DNA of 64,000 nucleotides from Adineta vaga (lineage: Eukaryota; Rotifera), in the NCBI GenBank assembly GCA_021613535.1, contig CP075497.1:1426001-1490000 (forward strand), in the 5' to 3' direction. Position numbers and translations under genes: made by a program. Positions 34,010 to 47,841 of this stretch are shown one piece after another (the stretch's first letter is position 1; each line of letters begins with the position of its first letter). The notes below the pieces were generated by a model. It made no database searches and had not been told where the DNA came from. It saw only the letters and a program-made list of their open reading frames with translations.

Positions 34010-35572
34010 ATGAAAATGACTTCAATAAATCTAAATTTAATATTTTATATAATTAATTTAATATTTAATGGATTAATAATTCGTTCAATTAATTTAAATT
34101 CAATTGGAATAGGAAATATTCGTTTTGTATTTCTTTATCGTTCATTCATATTTCTTCCTCGAGATTTTCTTCGTTATCAAATCGAAAAAACTCATCGAAT
34201 TTCTTCAATAAATCATTATATTAATTATCTTTGGTTATTCTTCTTCATTCAATTCATTTTTTTTCTATTCGCATTTCTTTCCTTCGAAACATCGTCGCAT
34301 TTATTTTTATTCTCAACATTTATTGAATTATTCTCTGAACCATTTGATTTATTATCAACAATTACAAACAATCATTCAATACAAATTTATATCGAATTCT
34401 TTGCTTCAATCATCGGTAAATATCTTCAAGAAGAGAATAATTGAACGTTTTTCTCATTGTTGTTATTTTAATTAGGATTTAGTATTCGAACATATTTGAT
34501 ATTAAAATCTCCTGAAAATAGTTTATATTATTATGGAATTGGTTATTTAATTTCATCATTAATTATTACATTGAGTTATTTCGGATATTTTCTTCAACTT
34601 AATAAAGAAAAACGTCGTGAAATCTTTTTAATTTCATCATTATTTGATTTATTATTTAAACCATTATTTCCATTGGTTGATCATAAATTTCTTTTAAATT
34701 CATTAAAATCATTCAAAGAATATTTTTATGAAAAACTTTCAAAAGAAATTATTCCAATTTATTTCATCATTTTCTTTTCTCTATTCTCCAATGAAGAACA
34801 AGGCATATTTTATTTAATATTTTCCTTGATTTCAATCCTACCAAATCTAATTTATCCAAAAATTGAACAAATTTCAATAAATTATTTTCATAAAACATTT
34901 TCAAAGATTCAAACCAATGAAATTCTTCATCCAAAAGATATTTCATTAAATCAAACAATAATATTAAATAGTTACGTATTATTAAATAAATTAATTCGTT
35001 TTTTCATTCTATTTTATCTCTTAACGTTCGTATTTATAATGTCATATAGTTCGAAATTATTAAATCTTTATATTGGATCAAATCTTATCTTAAAATCTTC
35101 TTTAAATCTTTATTTAATAAATTTTCTATTCAATGGAATTAATTTATTTCATAAATCTTATGTAAAATCATTAAAATTAAATACAAATTTAAAAATAATT
35201 AATTTATTAATTTATTATTTATGTAATTATTTCTTTATAAAATATTTTCATTTTAATGGATTTATTTTTATTAATATAATTCATAATATTCTACAAATAC
35301 TTTTAAATAATTATCTTATTCATAAAAATATCATTAAAATTGAAATTAAACGAATTTCATTCTTATCAATTGATTATTTATTAATCTTATTAATCTCATA
35401 TACAATGTGTTATATAAGTCAATATTTTATTGAAAATCTTTATCAAGAATTTATATTTGTTATTGGTTTATATTTAACAATGAATTGTTTATTATTAATG
35501 GAAGAAAAAGAAACATTTCATTATATTTATTGTGTTTATAAATTAAATTTCGTTTCTCAAATAAATTCGTAA
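34010..35572 (+). CDS. RFT1: RFT1-like lipid-linked oligosaccharide protein
   Basis: Two exons (to 34415, then 34476-35572; intron 60 nt, phase 1) give about 500 residues of multi-spanning membrane protein. RFT1 is an ER protein required for use of Man5GlcNAc2-PP-dolichol in N-glycosylation. The N-terminus matches the family: LIFYIINLIFNGLIIRSINL, GIGNIRFVFLYRSFIFLPRD then FLRYQI, comparable with the vertebrate [20 protein letters not shown] region. The C-terminal half holds long alternating Ile/Leu/Phe helices (FNGINLFHKSYVKSLK). I chose the ATG at 34010 because vertebrate RFT1 has only a short tail before helix 1; the in-frame ATG at 33935 would add 25 residues. It diverges strongly in sequence, so identity is likely but not certain. 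Confidence 0.75.
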
Positions 35573-35835
35573 AAAGAAAATACTGAAATGTAGATGTCGT
35601 ATGTTTTGAAAGTAGCGAGGAATGTATATTAAAACCGAACGTGTTGTTTTTCTTTCTTCTTCTTCTTCTCTATTTCTATTTGTCGAGAAAGAATTTTCTT
35701 TTGAGTAAATCTTCTCGTAAATTATATGACGAAGAAGTCTTTTGTTCATCCTTATCAAAAACGTGTCGTGAAAAGAAATCTTCTGGAGAGAAGAAGAAAA
35801 AAAGAAAGAAACGATCTGGTTTTTGCTGGAGAATT

Positions 35836-36657
35836 ATGTCTGAACAAGTTGATCAACGTTTTCAATGTAAGTAGAATAGAAAATTAGAAAAGTAAATCTA
35901 AAAGTCAAATTCAGATCTAGGTAATCTTCCTTTAACCAATATTCCAATAATAAAATTAATATTTTTCTCAACATTTTTTAATTTAATATTATTTATAATT
36001 CTTCCATCAAAATTACAACCTTTAATTAAAACGTATATAATCTCAACATTTCATGCGATAATATCAATTTTAAGTGTATTATCTTATTTTTGTAAATATG
36101 AAATAAATTTTAAAGAAATCAATCGAGTTGTTGGAGGAGGTGTTTTTGGTACAGGTGATGAAATAATGATTTATAATATTTGTTATACAACAGGTTATCT
36201 TTTATATGATTTAATTATAATGTTATTTTATAAATCAGTTCGATCATTTTCAGCAATAATTCATCATATTTTAATCATTTTATCATTTCTAATTGGAATA
36301 TTTAATCAAATATGTCATCCATGTCATTTTTATTTTTTAATTGAAGAATTATCGACAATTCCATTAAATTTAAAATCCATTTATCATGAAAATAAGAAAT
36401 TACATCAAATCTTTTCAATATTATTTGTTATTTCTTTTTTTCTAAGTCGTTTAATTTTTGGAACAATTATTTGTTTTTATGGATTTCGTTTCGCACCAGT
36501 ATTTTTTCGATTAGCTTGGTTCAATAATGATTTTTTATCATTTAGTCTTGGTATTATTCAAGCTTTATTATGTGTATTAACACGAATATTAAATTTTTAT
36601 TGGGCTTTTTTAATTTTAAGAAAAATCTTTTCAAAGAAATCATCGAAAAATCAATAA
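35836..36657 (+). CDS. TLC-domain membrane protein (TLCD4/TMEM56-like)
   Basis: A short first exon (35836-35866, MSEQVDQRFQ) is joined across a 48-nt intron to 35915-36657, about 257 residues. Several transmembrane helices (IPIIKLIFFSTFFNLILFII and others) contain the TLC signatures: CYTTGYLLYDLIIMLFYKSV and, in the next helix, FSAIIHHILIILSFLIG with the His-His pair. The C-terminus is basic (KIFSKKSSKNQ), suggesting ER or plasma-membrane topology. Lipid sensing or transfer is assumed for TLCD4-type proteins but not established here. The frame is open further upstream, but the Met at 35836 gives the most typical start. Confidence 0.78.
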
Positions 36658-36723
36658 AAAGATATTTCTTCTTTCTCGATCTATGTTATGTTTATAATTA
36701 TATACGATTCACTGGTCTATTTG

Positions 36724-38267
36724 TTAACAAAATTTTTTAATTTGATAAAAAACTGAAATCAGACAAGCGAAAAGAAAAGAAATACTTGAGAAAATAGTTG
36801 TAATAAAGATAATTTTCATAGTTGAATGTGCTCGTGTTGGTGTTAATAAACTTTCTTGAAATAATTCTAAATCTATTTAAAGAAGAATAATTTTCTTATC
36901 AACAATGAAATTCAATACCTTTTATAAATGATGAACTCGATTGATATTGAATACTTAAACCAAAACAAAATGAACAAATTTTCTTTGAATTCAATGTTTC
37001 ATAACAAGTTCGATTACGTTTATAACTTGTTTCATTATGTTTAATCCATTTCGTAAATGTTGACCATGTACAAATTGATTTTTGATTAATTAAATATTCT
37101 AAATAAAAACAAAATTCATTTCGAAAACTAATCAAAGAAGAAACGAACGACAATTAGATCCATAAACGAATATTTGAATACATTTTTCATTAAAATTATC
37201 TAATTGGTCAATACAACGAATACAATGAATATGATATCCACATTGTTCAAGAAGATTTGGTGTCCATTCGAATTCAATTTGAATTTGATTTCGAATAATT
37301 GTTTCAATTAAGGATTTAATTTTCCAATGAAATTGACTTTGAATTAAACATTGATCAATTTCAATATCACATTGACTTTGTGAAATTAAATCAATTTGAA
37401 TTGTTTCATTTAATAAAATATGAAGAAAATTATTTTCAAAATTTAAGAAATGAATTGTTGGAATTTGATGACAATGTTCACTTCGATTGTCATTATTTAA
37501 ATAAACAAGAAAATGAAATGGTAAACGAGAACGAATTTCATTAATTTTATATTCAATTATTTCAATTTTTATTAAAATTTCATCTTCATCTTTAAATGTA
37601 TTGGCTGGTATTTGAAAAAAACATTTTTTATCAATTAAAATTGAAGATAAAGATATACAATCAAATTCATCTCCATCAGGATCGAAAATTTCAAGAGAAT
37701 AATAAAAATCTTCATAAATATTTATTGAAATATAATCAGGAAAACGAGCAATAGGTGAAGAATTGATTTCATTAAGATTTATATAAGAATTTAATTCAAT
37801 AGGATTGGATAGATCAGACCAATAACCTGAAGGTTTTGAAGGAAATCGAAATTCATAAAATGTTTTCGATGAAATGGAAAGATTTAATCGATTATAAATT
37901 AAACTTTTCGGAGAATCTAAAGTAAAATCAATTATTTCTTTTTTAACGAAAGAAAATGAAAAAAACCATAAGATTTTGAATAACATTCAATATTCGAAAT
38001 ATGATCAGACCAAGATTGACAATTATTCCATGAATTTAAACATTCAAATCCAAATTGTGATTGAATTTCATCGAATTTCGATTGAAAATTATCACATAAA
38101 TGAGAAATTTTATCTGATGATGATAATGTGATTAAAAATTCAATTGTAATTCGATTTGATTCATTAGAAATCAAACGACGCCATGTTATTGAAATTCCTC
38201 GATAATTCAATGCTATTAAACATTCAATACGAGATAACAAACAAAGTATATATAAGAATATTTTCAT
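36724..38267 (-). CDS. Type I membrane protein with TSP1-like module, unrecognised
   Basis: Starting at 38267 with a signal peptide (MKIFLYILCLLSRIECLIAL), the product continues across short introns through a large extracellular part with beta-rich and cadherin-like text (ISINIYEDFYYSLEIFDPDG) and cysteines (CHQIPTIHF; GYHIHCIRCIDQL). Next comes a thrombospondin-1-like motif (ICTWSTFTKWIKHNETSYKR, then C-rich), and finally a single transmembrane helix (MKIIFITTIFSSISFLFACL) with a short cytosolic tail ending at 36724. I do not recognise an orthologue; the architecture suggests a cell-surface receptor or adhesion protein. Its start is only 58 bp from the PhzF-like gene on the other strand, implying a shared promoter. 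Confidence 0.6.
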
Positions 38268-38325
38268 TGCTGCTTTTTTTTATCAAAGATAACCGCCTTC
38301 TTTCTTATCAAAGTAAATAAAAACA

Positions 38326-39153
38326 ATGAAAAGTATTGAAATATATCAAGTCGATGCATTTACTGATCAATTATTTGCCGGTAATCCAGCAGCTGTATGT
38401 CCATTAGATAAATGGTTAAATGATGATTTATTACAAAAAATTGCATTAGAAAATTGTCTTCCTGAAACAGCATTTTTCGTTCATAGAATTGATAATATAT
38501 ATGACATTAAATGGTTTACACCAGAAATTGAAATGGATTTATGTGGACATGCGACATTAGCATCAGCACATGTTTTATTTAATCATTTAAATTTAAATAC
38601 TAGTGAAATTATATTTCATTCAAATAGTGGACAACTTCTTGTTAAAAAAGAAGAAAATTTAATTATTTTGAATTTTCCATCACGAATACCAATTGAAGTT
38701 GATTTACCAGATATTATTCTAAATGGAATTGGTATAAAACCAATAAAAACGTTGAAATCACGTGATTATCTTTTAATATATGATAATGAAGATATTATTA
38801 AAGAAATTCAACCAAATGAACAAATTTTAAATGAAATTAATCTTGATCCAGGTGGAATTATTATTACTGCTCAAGCAAATAAAAATAATGAAAATATTGA
38901 TTTTGTTTCAAGATTTTTTACACCACAATCAAGTATTTTAGAAGATCCTGTTACGGGTTCAGCACATTGTTCATTAATTCCATATTGGAGTGAACAATTA
39001 CAAAAAGATTCAATGATTGCTTTACAAATTTCAAAAAGAATTGGAAAAATTTTTTGTCAAAATTTAAATGATCGAGTTTTAATTGGTGGAACATGTCAAA
39101 CTTATCTAAAAGGACATATTTATATCCCATTTGATTCATTAAATATTTTATAG
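38326..39153 (+). CDS. PhzF/PBLD-family isomerase-like enzyme, intronless
   Basis: Single-exon frame of 275 residues with the full diaminopimelate-epimerase-like fold of PhzF. The N-terminus is VDAFTDQLFAGNPAAVCPLD; the catalytic Glu lies in CLPETAFFVH; then WFTPEIEMDLCGHATLASAH and, in the second lobe, SSILEDPVTGSAHCSLIPYW. Length is typical (270-290). PhzF enzymes isomerise small cyclic or amino-acid-like substrates; the substrate here is unknown. Animals have a homologue (PBLD), so this could be vertical, but the lack of introns among intron-rich neighbours and the bacterial-looking first lobe make bacterial origin plausible. Base use is host-like. Confidence 0.88.
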   Translation: MKSIEIYQVDAFTDQLFAGNPAAVCPLDKWLNDDLLQKIALENCLPETAFFVHRIDNIYDIKWFTPEIEMDLCGHATLASAHVLFNHLNLNTSEIIFHSNSGQLLVKKEENLIILNFPSRIPIEVDLPDIILNGIGIKPIKTLKSRDYLLIYDNEDIIKEIQPNEQILNEINLDPGGIIITAQANKNNENIDFVSRFFTPQSSILEDPVTGSAHCSLIPYWSEQLQKDSMIALQISKRIGKIFCQNLNDRVLIGGTCQTYLKGHIYIPFDSLNIL

Positions 39154-40014
39154 AAATTTTCTATAAGAGTTTTATTAGAAAGGGTGTGAGGGTGAATGAG
39201 AACCCGGTGTCGGTGTGGTGTAGAGACGGCGCCAGGATTTTCATTTAGGGGGGGAGGGGGCTCAGCCTCTGTCAGCCCACCTTTGGCGCCGCCACTAGTG
39301 TGGTGATTTTTCGCAAGATACAGATGATCTTTCACATCTCTAACGGTATCTCCAACATCCCCGATCTGATGGATATGTGATATCACGCTCTTCGTCTTAA
39401 TGAAAATTGTGACGCTCTCTCTTACATGCGCTGTACGCATGCTGTTTGTCCTCACTTCGGCACATTTTGCTTTACTTTGGTATTACCTTTCCTTTCCTTC
39501 TATTGACGGATGAGTATATAAGCCTGTGTTTTGTATCATATCGATGCGATTTATGTGAGGAAGAAATAAACAAATGCGTAGTTCCATCAGCGCATGCATT
39601 TCCTCCATCAAAAATCGTCACAAAAATGATATTTGTATTACTAAATTCTCTAAAGACAGATGTCCTTAGAAATTAAGAATCGATTGATAATGAACCATTT
39701 GATCAACTCGATCGGTCATGGATGAACAAATCTATTTTAAATCAACCAACAAGTGAATGAAAATTAATGTTCGTCGTTTACTGTCGAAAGAAAAATATCA
39801 TTGGATTAAATAAAATACGAAGAGAAATCGAAAGAAAGAAAAAGAAAAGTAAACATATTCTTTGGTTATTTACGATGTGTTATTGCGAGTACAATAGCTC
39901 GATTATTTTTTCTCTTCTTTTCTTAATGATAATAATCTTGAATATGTCGTTTAGACAATCTATAAAGAAAATCATTCAGTAGAGTAATTTGTTATATTCT
40001 AGATAATTGATCAA
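39154..40014. other. Intergenic region with telomere-like motifs, a hAT-like MITE remnant and a TATA-like motif
   Basis: Contains GGGTGTGAGGGTG (39182-39194), a GC-rich MITE-like block (39228-39297), and TATATAAG at 39515-39522 with no clear downstream gene before 40015. The remainder is AT-rich and empty. Confidence 0.55.
39228..39297. mobile_element. hAT-type MITE remnant
   Basis: The ends are inverted repeats: ACGGCGCCAGGATTTTCATT on the left and TTTGGCGCCGCCACTAG on the right, enclosing a G-rich run (GGGGGGGAGGGGG). This GGCGGCGCCAG...end style is widespread in non-autonomous hAT elements of animals (from memory). At about 70 bp it is heavily shortened. Confidence 0.5.
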
Positions 40015-40879
40015 ATGTCTACGAAAAAAGTTCTTTTTGTCTTAACTTCTCATGGACAATTTCCAAATGGACATCCAACTGGTTGGTATCTACCAGAAGT
40101 AAATCTATTATACTTTTCTTTGTCTAATTCAATATATAGAATATTTGTTTTTATTAAAGGCTGCACATCCATATTATGTATTAGAATCTCATGTTACAAT
40201 TGAATGGGCAAGTCCAAAAGGAGGAAAATGTCCATTAGATCCATCATCAGTTGACAATTTTAAAGATGATGCTGAATGTAAACAATTTTTATCGGATGAA
40301 AAAGCCAAAAATGGTTATGAAAACACCAAAAAATTAAGTGAAGTTAATGCAAATGATTATGAAGCTATCGTTTATGTAGGAGGACACGGTCCTTTATATG
40401 ATTTAGCAGAAGATAAAACAAGTATTAAATTAGCTGAAGAATTTTGGAAACAAGGAAAAATTGTCTCGGCTGTTTGTCATGGACCTGCAGCTATAGGTTT
40501 ATTTTTTAAGAAAAAAGATTTTTAGTTTTAAAATGAATTTCATTTCATTTAAGTTAGTGTTAAAGATGAAAATGGTAAATCAATTGTTGCTGGAAGAAAA
40601 GTAACATCATTTAGTAATGAAGAAGAAGAACAAATGAAATTAACTGATGCTGTTCCATTTCTTGTTGAAACACGTTTAAAAGAACTAGGTGGAAAATATG
40701 AACGAAATGAAAAAGCATGGGGATCACATGTTACTGTTGATGGACAACGTTTGTTTTCACTTTTTTCTTTCCTTTTCTTTTATTTTCTTTCTTTTATTTT
40801 TTTAGTTATTCTTGGCGCAAATCCAGCATCAGCTCATGATTTTGGTGTTGCTATTCTTAATGCTATTCAAAAGAAATAA
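40015..40879 (+). CDS. DJ-1/PfpI (class I glutamine amidotransferase-like) protein, Hsp31-type
   Basis: Four exons, 40015-40098, 40160-40496, 40554-40748, 40806-40879, join to about 229 residues. Related proteins act as glyoxalase III-type or chaperone-like enzymes on reactive aldehydes. Motifs: KKVLFVLTSHGQFPNGHPTG, VYVGGHGPLYDLAEDKTS, nucleophile elbow IVSAVCHGPAAI with the catalytic Cys, then VAGRKVTSFSNEEEEQMKLT and the C-terminal LGANPASAHDFGVAILNAIQ. This long form with NEEEE and ANPASAH blocks is common in bacteria and fungi and unlike animal PARK7, so transfer is possible, although introns are present. It ends 91 bp from the convergent LRR gene. Confidence 0.88.
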
Positions 40880-40969
40880 GTTTTCTTCGATATTAATATC
40901 AAACTTATATTTGATTTATCAAAGTAAAATAAACAAATAAAAATTTCGATTGAATTCATTGAAAAGATT

Positions 40970-42655
40970 TTACTGATAATAATAAATTCCTCTATTTAAA
41001 TATGGATAATTAAATCCTACATTAAAGAAATTTCGATTAAATACATTATTTTGAGGTGTTACATAAGGTGTCCAATAATAATTATTTGCCGGATAATTAT
41101 ATGTTTGATCGACTCCATTTGAAACATATAAATTAAATACATTTGCTCCCATTGATTCTTTAGAAAGAAAAAAAGAATTCAAAAAACCTATTTTTGATTT
41201 TGTTCTCGAAAAGAAAACATTTCTTACTCGATTTTCTTAATAAAGAAGGTGTTGGTTGATTTCGTTTCGATTGTTTCTTCTCGGGATTTTTCGCAACCAA
41301 AGATAATTCCTAAAAACATTTTTTAAAATTAATCAACTAAAATTCTTCTTTCACTCAATACCTTTTGTTTAACATTCGAATTCAAAATTCTCTGAAAAAG
41401 AAAATCATTAAAAATATTTTCTCTAAAATCTTATTTTACCGTGTTACTATTAATTGAATTGATTAATTTTTCTTTTTCTGGATGACCAAGATCATTTTCA
41501 ATCAGATTAAATGTATCCGTATTCTATAAAAGAAATAAAATCAATGAACAAATTGAATGAAAGAAAATTTCGTTTACATCTTTCGTACGAATTGCATCAG
41601 CAAATTCTTTTGCTTCAATATAACCGAGATGAATTCCAAGAAGACTAAACGTATGAATACTCTATTGAAAAATAATAATAAGAAGAAATTTTTATTTAAA
41701 ATCAATTTTAATATTTCTTACAGAATTATTACGTATTGCATCAATAAATTTATCTTGTTGAGAAGATTGAAGTTTATCACCCAAGAGACAAAATGTATGA
41801 ATATTCTATGAATGAAGAAAATAATTCATTAAAATTCATTGCATTTTCTTACAGAACTATTTCGAATGATTTGAGCTAATTTTTCCGCTTGAAAATATCC
41901 AAGAAAAGCTCCATCAATACTAATTGTATGAATATTCTAAAACAAAACAAAGAAAGAATTCAAATTGAATTTCTCTTTGTCTTACTGGATTATTTCTTAA
42001 TGCTTCTGTTAACCTTTTGATATCATAATTTGCTACATTAAGATTAAATGATGTTTTTTCTTTTTTAATTTCAATCTTTCTTTTAATAAGACTTAATGTA
42101 TGAATACTCTAAATAAGAAATAAAAGAATTTATTCAAAATATTAACAAAAATAAATCTTACTGAACTGTCACGTATTGCATTGGCAAATTTGCCAATTTC
42201 TGAATAATTATTATGATCTCTTAAAAGTTTAAATGTATGAATATTCTACAAATAAAACAAGAAAAACAAATTTCATTTTTGTTTTGTTTTTTTGAATATT
42301 TCTTACAGAATTATAACGTAATGCATTAGCGAATAGATCACTTTCAAAAACTCCAAGTTGATTTGCCAGAAGACTAAATGTATGAATTCTCTAGAAATAA
42401 ATTTCAAAGTTTATTTCAATAAAATTCAAATCATTTTAATATCATACAGGATTTGCTTTCATTATATTAATTAAGAATTCAATAATTGAATCATTGATAT
42501 GAATTCCTTGAATATGAATTGTATTAAGTATCTTGGAAAAAGAAAATTAAATTATTTTCAAAGAATTAAAGAAGATATTTCCTTACCGTTTTATCTTGAC
42601 TTCTTGTTATTGTTGAATCATCTATTTCAATACTTCCAATCAATTGAATTGTCAT
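40970..42655 (-). CDS. LRR (ribonuclease-inhibitor-like) protein with one repeat per exon
   Basis: ATG at 42655 (MTIQLIGSIEIDDSTITRSQ) opens a gene of about 12 exons. Eight consecutive exons each encode one repeat of about 28 residues in phase 0, with consensus xIHTxxLxGxxLGxxxAxxFAxAIRxNS; examples are RIHTFSLLANQLGVFESDLF, NIHTFCLLGDKLQSSQQDKF, SIHTFSLLGIHLGYIEAKEF. One exon (SIHTLSLIKRKIEIKKEKTS) has a 13-residue insertion. The tail is basic (ELSLVAKNPEKKQSKRNQ) and ends with an Asn/Tyr-rich segment (YYWTPYVTPQNNVFNRNFFN). The repeats resemble RI-type LRRs of NLR or tropomodulin proteins. No other domain, signal peptide or membrane helix is seen. Function unknown; protein binding is likely. 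Confidence 0.72.
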
Positions 42656-43253
42656 CTTTGAAGATCTATTTGAATTTTATTGTATATATAACAAATTATG
42701 AATGAAATATATTTCTAAATTGACAAAAAGAAAAAAAATGAATATTTTCTTTCGATATATTTGTCAATAAGATACACTTTTAATTCTAACATTTGACTAA
42801 TTATACAGATCGACGTGTCAATATCAAAATTGTATATAAAGGTTATATTCTTTCGTTCTTTGGACTTTCACATATATAAAAGCAAAATTAAAATGCATTA
42901 CATTTCACTTGTTTTTCTACCGTTGAATATTTTGTTATGCAAGTTATTTTATGTGTACGTTATATATTTTCATTAACTAATATTACTCAATATGTTTTAG
43001 AGAACAAATTCTATTGATGATACAGTTTAATAAGTGGAAAGACAGAATGATGACCCAGTTATTTTTATTGAAAAACAATTTTCATTTTCATTTTATATTT
43101 CGAAATGAATAAATGATGCAGAACATATTTTGACAATATCCAGATCAATCAATCCGATAGGTATGATGTGAAGTTCAACAATGATAAATGATTTTATTGA
43201 GACAAAATGAAATAATTCTAAATTGAAAAAAGTCTTTTGTTCGAAAAAGTAAA
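42656..43253. other. AT-rich intergenic spacer
   Basis: Between the LRR gene start and the 3' end of the Na+/K+-ATPase gene. No gene or repeat recognised. Confidence 0.6.
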
Positions 43254-47355
<4,102 letters not shown>

Positions 47356-47841
47356 GAGTTATGCTTTCTATTAGATAATATCAAAGCTGTATATATATAT
47401 GCGGTATGAAAAAGAAACCTTAAATGGTTACTTTTACCTCTTTCCTACCGATTGATATTTATTGGAGAATGTTTCATGCCTGAGTAATCATTATAATATT
47501 ATTTAACAAGATAGGTACATCGATATTCATCATTAAAACGACGATTTTTTCCTCTTTCTTTTTTACTCTCTCTCTCTCTACAAAACATATTTATCATTTC
47601 GTTTTTTGTACTCGAATATATAAATGACAATATTTCGTTGTTACTTTCAGTACAAAAAAAAAGACTATTTCTACTCAAATGAATCTTTATCGAATACATG
47701 ATCATCAATAATGAGATCCATTAGTTACAGACGAATGAAGTTGTCTCTTTTCGAATGAAAGTTTATTAAATTAAACAGAAATAAAGGCACAAAGATTTCT
47801 TTTAAAATAAAATCAACTGACGAAAAAATTTCCATGGAAAA
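47356..47841. other. Intergenic spacer with AT microsatellite
   Basis: Upstream of the ATPase gene and downstream of the RhoGEF gene. Contains a short TATATATATAT tract near 47389; otherwise nothing recognised. Confidence 0.55.

Noticed and set aside
35641-35835. N-terminal extension of the TLC-domain gene
   Set aside because: The extension is Phe/Leu then Lys/Arg low-complexity from AT- and A-rich DNA; the Met at 35836 gives a more typical start.
39120-39455. Minus-strand frame of 111 codons with a proline-rich stretch
   Set aside because: The middle is the hAT-like MITE remnant and telomere-like sequence read as protein; no gene structure.
39515-39522. TATATAAG as a promoter of the DJ-1-like gene
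   Set aside because: It is 500 bp from the ATG with no visible intervening exon, and such motifs are common in AT-rich DNA.
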